DNA from: JABFWF01 sp035539135
Lineage (GTDB): Bacteria; Pseudomonadota; Gammaproteobacteria; Xanthomonadales; Xanthomonadaceae
Length of the DNA: 64,000 nt
Assembly (NCBI GenBank): GCA_035539135.1
Contig: DATLJD010000014.1
Coordinates: forward strand, 248,001-312,000
Reading direction: 5' to 3'
In this document: one piece after another, positions 15,282 to 30,034 of the stretch
How positions within the stretch are numbered: position 1 is the first letter of the stretch
Layout: each line of letters begins with the position of its first letter
Made by a program: the position numbers and the translations under genes
The notes under the pieces: generated by a model
Told to the model about the DNA's origin: nothing
Databases searched by the model: none
The model's input: only the letters and a program-made list of their open reading frames with translations

Positions 15282-15800
15282 ATGAGCAACGATCAACTGC
15301 AGGACGCCGGCCAGGCCGGCATGGACGCGGACGCGGGCGGCAATCCGGTCGCCGCCGAGCTGGAGGCGCTGCGCGCCGAGGTCGAGCAGCTGCGCGGCGA
15401 CATGCTGCGCGAGCGCGCCGACCTCGAGAACCAGCGCAAGCGCCTCGCGCGCGAGATGGACATGGCCAGGCGCTTCGCCAACGAAAAGCTGTTGAGCGAG
15501 CTGCTGCCGTTGTTCGACGCGATGGAGGCCGGCCTCGCTGCCGCGCCCGCGGGCGACCCGCTGCGCGAGGGCCTGGAGCTGACCCTGCGCCAGTTGCACC
15601 GCATCGCCGAGGGCAACGGCCTGGTCGAGATCGCGCCGGCCGCCGGCGACGGCTTCGACCCCGAGCGCCACCAGGCGATGAGCACCGCCGCCGCCGACGG
15701 CGTGCCGCCGGGCGCCGTGGTCCAGCTGTTCCAGAAGGGCTATGCGCTGAACGACCGCCTGCTGCGCCCCGCGCTGGTGGTCGTCGCGCCGCACGACTGA
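15282..15800 (+). CDS. grpE: Nucleotide exchange factor GrpE
   Basis: DnaK co-chaperone that releases ADP. The 172-residue protein has a disordered acidic N-terminus, the long paired helix (LRAEVEQLRGDMLRERADLENQRKRLAREMDMARRFANEKLLSELLPLFDAME) and the C-terminal beta domain with GFDPERHQAMS and VVQLFQKGYALNDRLLRPALVVVA. ATG 15282 follows GACGGAGC. It lies 59 bases after hrcA and 90 bases before dnaK, and is probably driven mainly by the sigma32-like promoter at 15207-15234. Confidence 0.97.
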   Translation: MSNDQLQDAGQAGMDADAGGNPVAAELEALRAEVEQLRGDMLRERADLENQRKRLAREMDMARRFANEKLLSELLPLFDAMEAGLAAAPAGDPLREGLELTLRQLHRIAEGNGLVEIAPAAGDGFDPERHQAMSTAAADGVPPGAVVQLFQKGYALNDRLLRPALVVVAPHD

Positions 15801-15890
15801 CGCTTGAACGACGGGGCGGACGCCCCAGATACCGCACATCGGCCCCGCGCGCGGCGCGGCGCCAACCGACACAGAAGAGGGAGCAGCACC

Positions 15891-17831
<1,941 letters not shown>

Positions 17832-17885
17832 GGCGGGGCCTGGGACCCGGTTCCATGAACCGGCCGGCAGGGAACGCTAGGATGC

Positions 17886-17919
17886 AACGACGGGCAGGCG
17901 AGGGTCTGCCCGTCGTTTT
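17886..17919 (+). terminator. Intrinsic terminator between dnaK and dnaJ
   Basis: AACGACGGGCAG (17886-17897), 8-base loop, CTGCCCGTCGTT (17906-17917), T run to 17919. It should make dnaK the most highly expressed part of the operon and reduce read-through into dnaJ. Confidence 0.8.
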
Positions 17920-17970
17920 GGGGCCCGCGCCGCGCGCGCGCCGCCCCGCCAAGGGGAATGCAGTCGCCAC

Positions 17971-19098
17971 ATGAGCAAGCGTGATTACTACGAGGTCCTG
18001 GGCGTTGCCCGCAACGCGTCGGACGAGGAACTGAAGAAGGCCTATCGCCGCTGCGCGATGAAGTACCACCCGGACCGCAACCCGGGCGACGCCGCCGCGG
18101 TGGAGTCCTTCAAGGAGGCCAAGGAGGCCTACGAGGTCCTGTCCGACGCCGGCAAGCGGCGGCTGTACGACGCCCACGGCCACGCCGCGTTCGAGCACGG
18201 CATGGGCGGTGGCGCGGGTGCCGGCGCCGGCTATGCCGACATGGGCGACATCTTCGGCGACATCTTCGGCAACATCTTCGGCGGTGGCGGCGGCGCGCGA
18301 CCGCGCCGCGGCGCTGACGTCGGCTACGTGATGGAACTCGACCTCGAGGAAGCGGTCGCGGGTGTCGAGAAGCGGATCGAACTGCCGACCCTGGCCGCCT
18401 GCGGCGCCTGCGCCGCGACCGGCTCCGAGGACGGCCGCCTGGATACCTGCGCGACCTGCCATGGCCGCGGCCAGGTGCGCATGCAGCGCGGCATCTTCAC
18501 CATGCAGCAGGTCTGCCCGCACTGCGGCGGCCGCGGCCAGACCATCGCCAACCCCTGCAAGGTCTGCCACGGCGCCGGCCGCGTCGAGCAGGAAAAGACG
18601 CTGGCGGTGAAGATCCCGGCCGGCGTCGACAGCGGCGACCGCATCCGCCTGGCCGGCGAGGGCGAGGCCGGGCCGGCCGGCGCACCGCCCGGCGACCTGT
18701 ACGTCGAGGTGCGGGTGCGGCCGCACGAGATCTTCGAACGCGACGGCGACGACCTGCACTGCGAGGTGCCGTTGCGGATCGCCCAGGCCGCGCTCGGCGA
18801 CGTGATCCGGGTGCCGACCCTGGAAGGCGAGGTGGAGCTGCGAATCCCTGCCGAAACCCAGAGCGGCAAGGTCTTCCGCCTGCGCGACAAGGGCGTGCGC
18901 TCGGTGCGCAGCCGCCGGCCGGGCGACCTCTACTGCAAGGCGGTGGTGGAGACGCCGGTCAACCTCACCCCGGAGCAGCGCGAGTTGCTGGAGAAGTTCG
19001 ACGCCACCTTCGTTGGCGAGGGCGGCCGTCGCCATTCGCCGAAGTCGAGCACCTTCCTCGACGGGGTCAAGGGCTTCTTCGACCGCATGGTGTCCTGA
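17971..19098 (+). CDS. dnaJ: Co-chaperone DnaJ (Hsp40)
   Basis: 375-residue type I J-protein. The J domain has HPD at 33-35 (KYHPDRNPGD). A Gly/Phe region contains repeated GDIFG units (DMGDIFGDIFGNIFGGGGG). The zinc domain has four CxxC motifs: CGAC, CATC, CPHC and CKVC. The C-terminal substrate-binding domains end in FLDGVKGFFDRMVS. In the first zinc repeat the glycine usual after the second cysteine is replaced (CGACAATG). ATG 17971 follows AAGGGGAATG. It lies 139 bases after dnaK behind a terminator and is followed by a bidirectional hairpin. Confidence 0.98.
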   Translation: MSKRDYYEVLGVARNASDEELKKAYRRCAMKYHPDRNPGDAAAVESFKEAKEAYEVLSDAGKRRLYDAHGHAAFEHGMGGGAGAGAGYADMGDIFGDIFGNIFGGGGGARPRRGADVGYVMELDLEEAVAGVEKRIELPTLAACGACAATGSEDGRLDTCATCHGRGQVRMQRGIFTMQQVCPHCGGRGQTIANPCKVCHGAGRVEQEKTLAVKIPAGVDSGDRIRLAGEGEAGPAGAPPGDLYVEVRVRPHEIFERDGDDLHCEVPLRIAQAALGDVIRVPTLEGEVELRIPAETQSGKVFRLRDKGVRSVRSRRPGDLYCKAVVETPVNLTPEQRELLEKFDATFVGEGGRRHSPKSSTFLDGVKGFFDRMVS

Positions 19099-19118
19099 CG
19101 CGCACCGACGCGTCGCGG

Positions 19119-19144
19119 AAAACGGCCGCCTTCGGGCGGCCGTT
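19119..19144. terminator. Hairpin between convergent dnaJ and tyrosinase genes
   Basis: AACGGCCGCC (19121-19130), loop TTCG, GGCGGCCGTT (19135-19144). The minus-strand side is followed by four T (complement of AAAA at 19119-19122), so it should work best for the tyrosinase transcript; the dnaJ side has only a weak T tail. Confidence 0.7.
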
Positions 19145-19165
19145 GTGGTTCACGCCAGCGGCCGG

Positions 19166-20638
19166 TCATTGGCGCCGCAGTTCGATCGTCCCGACCAGCG
19201 GCCTGCCACCCGCTGGTGTGCCGGCCGGCACGATGGTCACCACCAGCCCGTCGCGCGCGCCGGTGCCGTCGCGGCGACGGAAACTTTCCAGCAGCGCGGT
19301 GACGTCGAACGAGAACAGGTTCGCGCCCAGCGCCTGGTCAAGCACCGCGTCGCCGTGGTCGTGGAACTCGGCGTCGAAGAAGTTGATGTTGCCCGCGTAG
19401 TGCGCCCGGTCCAGCGGCGCCGCGCCGCGACCGGGGCCGAGGTAGACGTGGAACAGCACGCCCGGCTGCGCCCATGCGTGCAGGTCGCGCAGCACCAGGT
19501 AGGCCCGGCCGCCGCCGGCCTGATCGTCCAGCCCCAGCACGTTCGACCTGCGCGTGGTGGCCGAGGGCAGCAGCGGCACCCGCACCGGTCGCGCGCCGAG
19601 CTCCGCGCCGGCGCGGGCGGCGGCCACCCGCTCGGAACGTCCGCCGGCGACCGCCGCGGCCAGCTTGGCCAGGCCGGCCGTCGGCTTCGGAATGAACTGG
19701 TCGTAGCCGTAGCCCAGCGAGGTGGTGCTGAAGAAGTCGCGCAGCGCGCGCCGGACCCGGAGCCCGTTCGCGTCGACGAACGTGAACTGGTTGTAGGTCC
19801 AGCTGGCGGTGGGGTTCCTGCCCCCGTTCCTGTTCCAGCTTGCCCACATGCGATCGATGTTGGCGTGGTGCACCCAGAACAGCGGATCGTTGCCGGCGTA
19901 AGGCACCGCTCCCATGCCCCTGGTGGTGCCGACCAGTGTGTGGATGCGGCCGTGGATGCCGGAATCGATCGCGCGGCAGAACCCGGTCACCGCGTCCACG
20001 GTGCTGTAGTCGGTTTTCGCCATCGCGTCGTCGACGCCCATGACGTCGGTCGGCTGGCCGGCGTCCAGGCGCAGGCCGCCGTTGGCCAGGCTGCCGCGGT
20101 TGGCGCGGTACAGGCTGCCGAACAGCGGATCGTCGGGCAGGCGGAACTGCGCCGGCACGATCCCGCGCTTCGCCGGATCGCTGGAGGTGTAGTCCCAGTA
20201 GGGCAGGGTGAAGTCGCTGCGGCCGCTGGCCTGGCGCACGATCCGCTCGAAGTAGTAGACGAACATCCGGTGCCAGGGCAGGAAGTGGTTGCTGTTCTGG
20301 CCGGCGTGCGACTGGCAGGTGTTCCAGGTCTCGTTCGCCAGCGACCTGGCTGCGGACGTGCCGCTGCCGAACAGGCGGGTGAGCTCGGCGCCCTTGCTGG
20401 TCGTGCCGCTCACGAAGTGGGTGTACCACTGCCACAGCCAACCGAGCGGGTTGGCCTCGCCCAGTCCCTGCATCGTGCGCACGGCCTGCGCGTAGACCTC
20501 CAGCATCTGCTGGCCCTGGGCGCTGGCGAGGTCGTGGCGGATGCGCAGGGTCGCGCCGCGCGCGGGGCGCGGCAGCGCGAGCAGCAGGGGCGCGGCGCCC
20601 ACGCCCTGGATGAACGCGCGGCGGGAAACGGTGGCCAT
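19166..20638 (-). CDS. Tyrosinase (polyphenol oxidase), Tat-exported, copy 1
   Basis: Type 3 copper enzyme that oxidises phenols or catechols to quinones. The 490-residue protein starts with a twin-arginine signal (SRRAFIQG, residues 5-12, then a hydrophobic stretch to about 28). CuA candidates are H74 in WYTHF, H111 and H118, and H123 in FLPWHR. CuB candidates are H229 and H233 in HGRIH and the HH pair in NDPLFWVHHANIDRMW (257-258). The last 150 residues form a shielding-type domain like that of plant polyphenol oxidases, with FFDAEFHDHGD and VVTIVPAGTPAGG. The ATG at 20638 has GGAGGA upstream. It is a paralogue of the next gene, with a terminator between them. The substrate is unknown; melanin formation is one possibility. 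Confidence 0.87.
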   Translation of the reverse strand: MATVSRRAFIQGVGAAPLLLALPRPARGATLRIRHDLASAQGQQMLEVYAQAVRTMQGLGEANPLGWLWQWYTHFVSGTTSKGAELTRLFGSGTSAARSLANETWNTCQSHAGQNSNHFLPWHRMFVYYFERIVRQASGRSDFTLPYWDYTSSDPAKRGIVPAQFRLPDDPLFGSLYRANRGSLANGGLRLDAGQPTDVMGVDDAMAKTDYSTVDAVTGFCRAIDSGIHGRIHTLVGTTRGMGAVPYAGNDPLFWVHHANIDRMWASWNRNGGRNPTASWTYNQFTFVDANGLRVRRALRDFFSTTSLGYGYDQFIPKPTAGLAKLAAAVAGGRSERVAAARAGAELGARPVRVPLLPSATTRRSNVLGLDDQAGGGRAYLVLRDLHAWAQPGVLFHVYLGPGRGAAPLDRAHYAGNINFFDAEFHDHGDAVLDQALGANLFSFDVTALLESFRRRDGTGARDGLVVTIVPAGTPAGGRPLVGTIELRRQ

Positions 20639-20814
20639 GAGGGGTCCTCCTGCGAAGCGCGGCGCGCGCCCGCGGGCGGCGCGCGCCGATGGCGGGGACC
20701 GGCGCGGGGTTCGGGACGATGCGGGAACGACGGCGACGGCGTTGCGGCTGCGGCGTGCGGGCCGCTGGCGGCTCGCCTCGAAGCGCGCCGTCATGCAGGC
20801 CAACGCGGACGCGC

Positions 20815-20845
20815 AAAAAAGCGGCCGCGATCTCGCGGCCGCTTT
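20815..20845 (-). terminator. Terminator between the two tyrosinase genes
   Basis: GCGGCCGC (20821-20828) and GCGGCCGC (20835-20842) with flanking AAA/TTT pairs around a 6-base loop. On the minus strand it ends in at least six T (complement of AAAAAA at 20815-20820). It closes the transcript of tyrosinase copy 2. Confidence 0.8.
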
Positions 20846-20871
20846 CTGTTCGCCCCGGTGCGTGCGCGGGA

Positions 20872-22365
20872 TTACTGCAACCGCAGCTCGATCGAACCGA
20901 CCATGGGCTTGCCGCCCGACGGGGTGCCGGCCGGCACGATGGTGACCATCAGCGCGTCGCGCGCGGCGTTGCCGCCGCCGCGGCGGATGTGGTCCAGCAG
21001 GTCGGTGACGTCGAAGCTGTAGAAGTTCTCGCCCAGCGCCATGTCCATCTTCGCGTTGCCGTGGTCGTGGAACTCGGCGTCGAAGAAGTTGATGTCGCCC
21101 ACGTAGTGCGTGCGGTCGAGCCGGCCGACACCGTTCCCCGCGCGCAGGTAGACGTGGAACAGCACCTCCGGCTGCGACCAGGTGTGCAGGTCCTTGAGCA
21201 CCAGCCAGGAGCGCCGGCCCGAGGCGACGTCGAGACCGAGCACGGAGGAACCGCGCTTCGCGGTCACCGGCAGCAGCGGGATGTTGACCGGACGCCCGCC
21301 GAGGTCGGCGCCGCCGCGCGCGCGCGCGACCTGCTCGGACACCCGGTTGCCCCCGGCGGCTTTCGCCAGCCGCGCGCTCGCCGCGAGCGGCGCCGGCGGA
21401 CGCGGGAAGTACGCGTCGTAGTCGTAGTTGAGCGCGAGCACGCTGAAGTAGTTCTTCAGCGGGTAGTTGACCCGGGTACCGCTGCCGTTGACGAAGACGA
21501 AGCGGTTGTTGATCCAGGGATACTGGGTGGCGTCGGTGGGGTTCTTGTTGCCGTTCCGGTTCCAGCTCGCCCACATCCGGTCGATGTTGGCGTGGTGCAC
21601 CCAGAACAGCGGGTCGTTGCCGGCGTAGGGCACCGCGCCCATGTTCCGGCTGGTGCCCGTCAGCACGTGGATGCGGCCGTGGATGCTCGAATCCACGGCC
21701 CGGCAGAAGCCCTGTTCGGCGCCGACCGTCGTGTACGAGGTCTTGGACATGATGCCGGTGACGTCCATTTCGTCGACGGGCTGGTTGGCGTCGATGCGCT
21801 GCCCGCTGTTGGCCAGCGACGTGCGGTTCGGCCTGTACAGGCTGCCGAACACCGGATCGTTCGGCATGCGGAACTGCGGCGGCAGGATGCCGCGCTGCGC
21901 GGGATCGTCCGAGGTGTAGTTCCAGTAGGGCAGGGTGAAGTCGCTGCGGCCGCTGACCGTGCGCACGATCTGTTCGAAGTACAGCACGAACATCCGGTGC
22001 CAGGGCAGGAAGTGGTTGCTGTTCTGGCCGGCGTGCGACTGGCAGGTGTTCCAGGTTTCTTCGGCCAGGGTGCGCTGCGCCGATGGCGTGGTCCCGAACA
22101 CGCGGTCGAGTTCCGCGGCCTTGCTGGTGGCGCCGTCGACGAAGTGGGTGTACCACTGCCACATCCAGCTCATCGGGTTGTCGGGCCCGAGCTGCTGCAT
22201 CTGGCGCACGGCGTTGGCGTAGATCTCGAGCATCTGCAGCCCCTGCGGGCTGGCGCAGTCGTAGCGCCGGTAGGCGGTGGCGGCGCGGGCGGCGCGCGGC
22301 GCGGCGAGCGCCATCGGCAGGGCGGCGAGGCCCTGGACGAAGGCGCGGCGGGAAATCACGGTCAT
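20872..22365 (-). CDS. Tyrosinase (polyphenol oxidase), Tat-exported, copy 2
   Basis: 497-residue paralogue of the neighbouring tyrosinase. It has a twin-arginine signal (ISRRAFVQG, then an Ala-rich hydrophobic stretch ending near AARA). The copper-site motifs are shared with copy 1: WYTHFVDG, CQSHAGQNSNHFLPWHR, HGRIH and NDPLFWVHHANIDRMWASW. The C-terminal domain has VLFHVYLRAG, INFFDAEFHDHGN and TIVPAGTPSGGKPMVGS. The ATG at 22365 has AGGAGA upstream. The motif blocks are nearly identical between the copies while linkers differ, so this is an older duplication. Proteins with this domain order are exported folded, copper included, by the Tat pathway. Confidence 0.87.
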   Translation of the reverse strand: MTVISRRAFVQGLAALPMALAAPRAARAATAYRRYDCASPQGLQMLEIYANAVRQMQQLGPDNPMSWMWQWYTHFVDGATSKAAELDRVFGTTPSAQRTLAEETWNTCQSHAGQNSNHFLPWHRMFVLYFEQIVRTVSGRSDFTLPYWNYTSDDPAQRGILPPQFRMPNDPVFGSLYRPNRTSLANSGQRIDANQPVDEMDVTGIMSKTSYTTVGAEQGFCRAVDSSIHGRIHVLTGTSRNMGAVPYAGNDPLFWVHHANIDRMWASWNRNGNKNPTDATQYPWINNRFVFVNGSGTRVNYPLKNYFSVLALNYDYDAYFPRPPAPLAASARLAKAAGGNRVSEQVARARGGADLGGRPVNIPLLPVTAKRGSSVLGLDVASGRRSWLVLKDLHTWSQPEVLFHVYLRAGNGVGRLDRTHYVGDINFFDAEFHDHGNAKMDMALGENFYSFDVTDLLDHIRRGGGNAARDALMVTIVPAGTPSGGKPMVGSIELRLQ

Positions 22366-22496
22366 GACAGTCTCCTGTTGCGGGCCTGGCGGCGTCCGGT
22401 GCCGCCGTCTGCATTCCGGCGCCGCGGGCGCGCGCGCTGGCGCCCGACGCGGACGCCGGAGCCCACAGGAAACTTCAAGCCCGGTGACCGCACCGT

Positions 22497-22531
22497 AAAA
22501 AATGCGATACGCGTCACGGGTTCACTCGCAT
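22497..22531 (-). terminator. Weak hairpin with T run after the oxygenase gene
   Basis: On the minus strand ATGCGA (22531-22526) and TCGCAT (22507-22502) around a long loop, followed by a run of six T. The stem is short, so terminator function is only a suggestion. It lies between the oxygenase and tyrosinase copy 2. Confidence 0.35.
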
Positions 22532-22606
22532 GAATGCGGGAGCGGGAGGCGCAGGGTTCCCCCTGCGACCCACGCCGCACTCGGCGCGCCTGGAAGGAGG
22601 ACGGCG

Positions 22607-23287
22607 TCAGTCCTCGTGGCGCGCGTTGCGATCGCGGCCGGAACCGAACCGGCGGTCGGCCGCGCCGGCGACGCGCTTGACCAGCCGCGAGAGGCCTCCG
22701 CGCCTGGTCTTGCGCAGCTTCTCCTCGTCGCTGGTCAGCCAGGCGACCTGCACGACGCGGCGCTCGCCTTCGTAGGGAAGGTGGCCGTGGAAGGAATTGG
22801 CGGTGCGGCGGAACGCGGCGAGGGTGCCGTACAGCGGCCGGATCTCCGGCAGCACCAGCGCGTCGATGTCGTCGATCCGGCGCAGGAAACGCAGGCAGCC
22901 GCCGCTGGTGTCCGGCCAGCCCGGGTTGAGATAGACCAGCGCGGTGGCCACCTTCGACTGCGAATCCGTGTGGATGGTGCCGTGGCGGCGGTTGAGCGCC
23001 TGGCACAGGGTCACCAGCGTCGGATAGCGCCCGAGGCCATGGACCCCCAGCGCGTCGCCGATGGCGTCGGCGAAGGCGGGCGCGGTCAGGGCATCGACCA
23101 GTGCGCGCACGGAGTCGCCGCAGTCGGCGGGGTCGTAGGGAAAGAAACCGGCGCTGCCGTAGCGCGGGAAGTCGCGGGCGAGCGCGTCGGCGGCCTCGCG
23201 CGCCAGCTGGTCCTGGGCGACGAGGATCGGGAACGGCTCGCGCAGGACGGTACTGGCGGGGCCGGTCAGGCGGGCCGGATCGAACAT
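22607..23287 (-). CDS. 2-oxoglutarate/Fe(II)-dependent oxygenase
   Basis: 226-residue double-stranded beta-helix oxygenase, resembling the 2OG-FeII_Oxy_3 group. Iron ligands are H106 and D108 in IHTDSQSK and the distal histidine H167 (or H169) in NSFHGHLPYEGERR; R176 or R177 probably holds 2-oxoglutarate. The GWPDTSGGCLRFL strand pair is typical. The substrate is not evident. It lies upstream of the two tyrosinases on the same strand (241-base gap), so it may act on phenolic compounds or on a protein, but this is inference from position. The C-terminal 30 residues are strongly basic. Confidence 0.8.
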   Translation of the reverse strand: MFDPARLTGPASTVLREPFPILVAQDQLAREAADALARDFPRYGSAGFFPYDPADCGDSVRALVDALTAPAFADAIGDALGVHGLGRYPTLVTLCQALNRRHGTIHTDSQSKVATALVYLNPGWPDTSGGCLRFLRRIDDIDALVLPEIRPLYGTLAAFRRTANSFHGHLPYEGERRVVQVAWLTSDEEKLRKTRRGGLSRLVKRVAGAADRRFGSGRDRNARHED

Positions 23288-23365
23288 GGTGGGTGCCCGG
23301 TGGAAAGCGCGATTCTAGCCGCGGCGCGCTTGTCCGGTGCCGGCCGCGCCGCTAGCCTGCCCGCC

Positions 23366-24082
23366 ATGGACACGCCTCCCCGCCTGCTCATCCACGGCGC
23401 CACCGGCCGCATGGGCCAGGCGTTGCTGCGCCTGTGCGCCGCGCAGGAGGACACCTGCCGGGTGGTCGCCGCGGTCTCGCGCGGCGCCCCGGCGCAACGG
23501 GTGGCGGACGGGGTGGCCTGCTTCGCCGCGGCCGAGCTGTCCGGCGTGCCGGCGTTCGACGTCGCCATCGACTTCAGCCTGCCGCAAGGCTTCGACCAGG
23601 TGCTGGCGCTGTGCGTGGAGCGCGGCGCGGCGCTGGTGTCGGGCACCACCGGGTTGGCGCCGGCGCAGCGCGAGGCGCTGCAGGCGGCGGCGCGGCGGAT
23701 CCCGGTGGTGTGGGCGTCCAACTTCAGCGTCGGGGTGGCGGTGCTGGCCGAACTGGTCGAACGCGCCGCGCGCCAGCTGCGGGGCTGGGACTGCGACATC
23801 GTCGAGGCCCACCACGCGCACAAGCAGGACGCGCCGTCCGGCACCGCGCTCAGCCTCGGCGACGCGGCGCGGCGGGGCGGGGCATCGCCGCGCTACGCCT
23901 CGCTGCGCGCGGGCGACATCGTCGGCGAGCACACCGTCCAGTTCAGCGGCCTGGGCGAGCGGATCGAACTGGTCCACCGCGCCGGCAACCGCGACATCTT
24001 CGCCCGCGGCGCGCTGCACGCGGCGCGCCGGCTGGCCGGCCACCCGCCGGGCGACTACCGGCTGACCGACCTGCTCGACTGA
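23366..24082 (+). CDS. dapB: 4-hydroxy-tetrahydrodipicolinate reductase
   Basis: NAD(P)H-dependent step of the diaminopimelate/lysine pathway. The 238-residue protein has the N-terminal nucleotide motif HGATGRMGQ (10-18), AIDFSLPQG, VSGTTGL, the ASNFSVGV segment and the catalytic EAHHAHKQDAPSGTAL, followed by FARGALHAARRL. ATG 23366 starts a family-typical MDTPPRLLIHGATG; the frame is open far upstream but the extra codons are not conserved. It precedes carA by 164 bases. In Xanthomonas dapB normally follows dnaJ; here the tyrosinase block lies between them. Confidence 0.95.
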   Translation: MDTPPRLLIHGATGRMGQALLRLCAAQEDTCRVVAAVSRGAPAQRVADGVACFAAAELSGVPAFDVAIDFSLPQGFDQVLALCVERGAALVSGTTGLAPAQREALQAAARRIPVVWASNFSVGVAVLAELVERAARQLRGWDCDIVEAHHAHKQDAPSGTALSLGDAARRGGASPRYASLRAGDIVGEHTVQFSGLGERIELVHRAGNRDIFARGALHAARRLAGHPPGDYRLTDLLD

Positions 24083-24094
24083 ACCCGCGCCGCG

Positions 24095-24124
24095 CTGGCG
24101 CGCGGCCGGGCGCGCCGGTAGAAT
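24095..24124 (+). promoter_or_regulatory. Candidate carA promoter
   Basis: TAGAAT (24119-24124) is a good -10; the -35 position (CTGGCG, 24095-24100, 18-base spacer) is weak. It would give a leader of about 115 bases before carA. No arginine or pyrimidine operator was recognised. Confidence 0.3.
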
Positions 24125-24246
24125 TCCCGCTCGCCCTGATTCCCCTTCACTGGCTGTCGCCAGCACGGACCGGTCCTGCGCCGCGTCCGCGCTTTCCTGC
24201 AACCTGCGTCCGCAGGCCCGCAGCGCGGCGGCCCGAACCCAAGGCG

Positions 24247-25377
<1,131 letters not shown>

Positions 25378-25378
25378 C

Positions 25379-28617
<3,239 letters not shown>

Positions 28618-28621
<4 letters not shown>

Positions 28622-29094
28622 GAGCGCCGATGACGTTGAAGGGCTCGCAGCGCCTGCGCGCCGAGCTGGAGGAGCTGAAGTCGGTCAAGCGCCCGGCGGT
28701 GATCCAGGCGATCGCCGAGGCCCGCGCGCACGGCGACCTCAAGGAAAACGCCGAGTACCACGCCGCGCGCGAGCAGCAGGGCTTCATCGAGGGCCGCATC
28801 AAGCAGCTCGAGGCCGAGCTGTCGCACGCCCAGGTCATCGACGTCGCGACTCTCGACGCCGGCTCGAAGGTGGTGTTCGGCGCCACGGTGGACCTCGCCG
28901 ACACCGAGACCGACGAAGAGAAGACCTACCAGATCGTCGGCGACCTCGAAGCCGACATCAAGCTGGGCATGATCGCGATCTCCTCGCCGGTGGCGCGCGC
29001 GCTGATCGGCAAGCACGAGGGGGACACCGTCACCATCGACGCGCCGGCCGGACAGCGCGAATACGAGATCGTCGGCGTCCGCTACGAAGGCTGA
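28618..29094 (+). CDS. greA: Transcription elongation factor GreA
   Basis: Restarts backtracked RNA polymerase. The 158-residue protein has the N-terminal coiled coil with the acidic tip (AEARAHGDLKENAEYHAAREQQGFIEGRIKQLEAEL) carrying the catalytic D and E residues. The FKBP-like C-terminal domain contains the GSKVVFGATV and SSPVARALIGKHEGDTV strands. I start it at ATG 28618, which overlaps the carB stop as ATGA; ATG 28630 (MTLKGSQRL) is an alternative. It lies in the carA-carB-greA-rpfE-recJ string. Confidence 0.97.
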
Positions 29095-29095
29095 G

Positions 29096-30034
29096 ATGGC
29101 CGCCGCGCCCGCGACGGCGACCCTGCTGCTGCCCGCGCGCGCGCGGCTGGCCGGCGCGCCGCTGCCGGAACGGCTGGCGCGCGCGCTCGGCCGCGCCGAC
29201 CGCCTGGCGGACGGTGACCCCGGCGAACGCGCGCAACTGCTGCGCCACTTCGAACTGCTGCCGCGCAGCTGGCCGGTCGCCGCGCTGACCCGCCAGCGCG
29301 ATGCCGGCGACGCCGCCGGTGCGGCCTGGTTGCGCGCCGATCCCGCCTACGTGCGCCCGGACATCAACGGCGTGCGCCTGCTCGGTATCGGCGAATCGCT
29401 GCAACTCGCGCGCGAGGATGCCGACGCGCTGCTGCCGGCGCTGCGCCCCCTGTTCGGCGATGCCGGCTTCCCGATCGACGCCCCGGACTCCGCGCGCTGG
29501 TACCTGCGGCTGCCGCGCGAGGCCCGGCTGCCGCTGTTCGCCGACGCCGGGGAGGTGCTCGGCGCGGACCTGTTCGACCACCTGCCGGACGGACCGGAAG
29601 GACGCCGCTGGCGCGCGCTGCTGAGCGAGGCGCAGGTCGTGCTGCACAACCATCCGCACAACGCGCTGCGGGGCGAACGCGGCCTCCCGCCGGTGAACTC
29701 GCTGTGGTTCTGGGGCGGGGGCGCGTTGCCCGACCACGTGCGCAGCCCGCATGCGCAGGTACGCAGCGACGACCTGCTGCTGCGGTCGCTGGCGCTGGCC
29801 GCGGGCATCGATGACGGGCGCGCGATGAACGAGGGCGCCACGGCCGGCGGCGTGCTGCTCGACTACCGCGCGCTGGCGGCATTCGACGACGGCCTCTCGG
29901 CGTGGGTCGACGCGGCCGTCGGCGGACAACTCGCACGGCTGGTGCTGGATTTCGCCGACGGCGCGCGCTGGGCGATCGCCCGCCCGCAACGCTGGCGCAT
30001 CTGGCGGCGGCCGCTGCAGCATCTGGCGGGATGA
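29096..30034 (+). CDS. rpfE: RpfE-like protein (rpf cluster, unknown biochemistry)
   Basis: 312 residues, no clear catalytic signature that I can name; related proteins are often labelled phosphoglycerate mutase-like. Conserved-looking stretches are LRADPAYVRPDINGVRLLG (about 80-100), VVLHNHPHN, LPPVNSLWFWGGGALP and the C-terminal RPQRWRIWRRPLQHL. It is called rpfE from its position between greA and recJ, where Xanthomonas carries rpfE, a gene reported to affect extracellular enzymes and polysaccharide. It starts 1 base after greA and overlaps recJ as ATGA. It appears cytoplasmic, with no signal or membrane segment. Confidence 0.7.
   Translation: MAAAPATATLLLPARARLAGAPLPERLARALGRADRLADGDPGERAQLLRHFELLPRSWPVAALTRQRDAGDAAGAAWLRADPAYVRPDINGVRLLGIGESLQLAREDADALLPALRPLFGDAGFPIDAPDSARWYLRLPREARLPLFADAGEVLGADLFDHLPDGPEGRRWRALLSEAQVVLHNHPHNALRGERGLPPVNSLWFWGGGALPDHVRSPHAQVRSDDLLLRSLALAAGIDDGRAMNEGATAGGVLLDYRALAAFDDGLSAWVDAAVGGQLARLVLDFADGARWAIARPQRWRIWRRPLQHLAG

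Noticed and set aside
19166..22414. One long frame that fuses both tyrosinases
   Set aside because: It only works because the region between the genes lacks stops in that frame. Two Tat signal starts, two stops and a terminator show separate genes.
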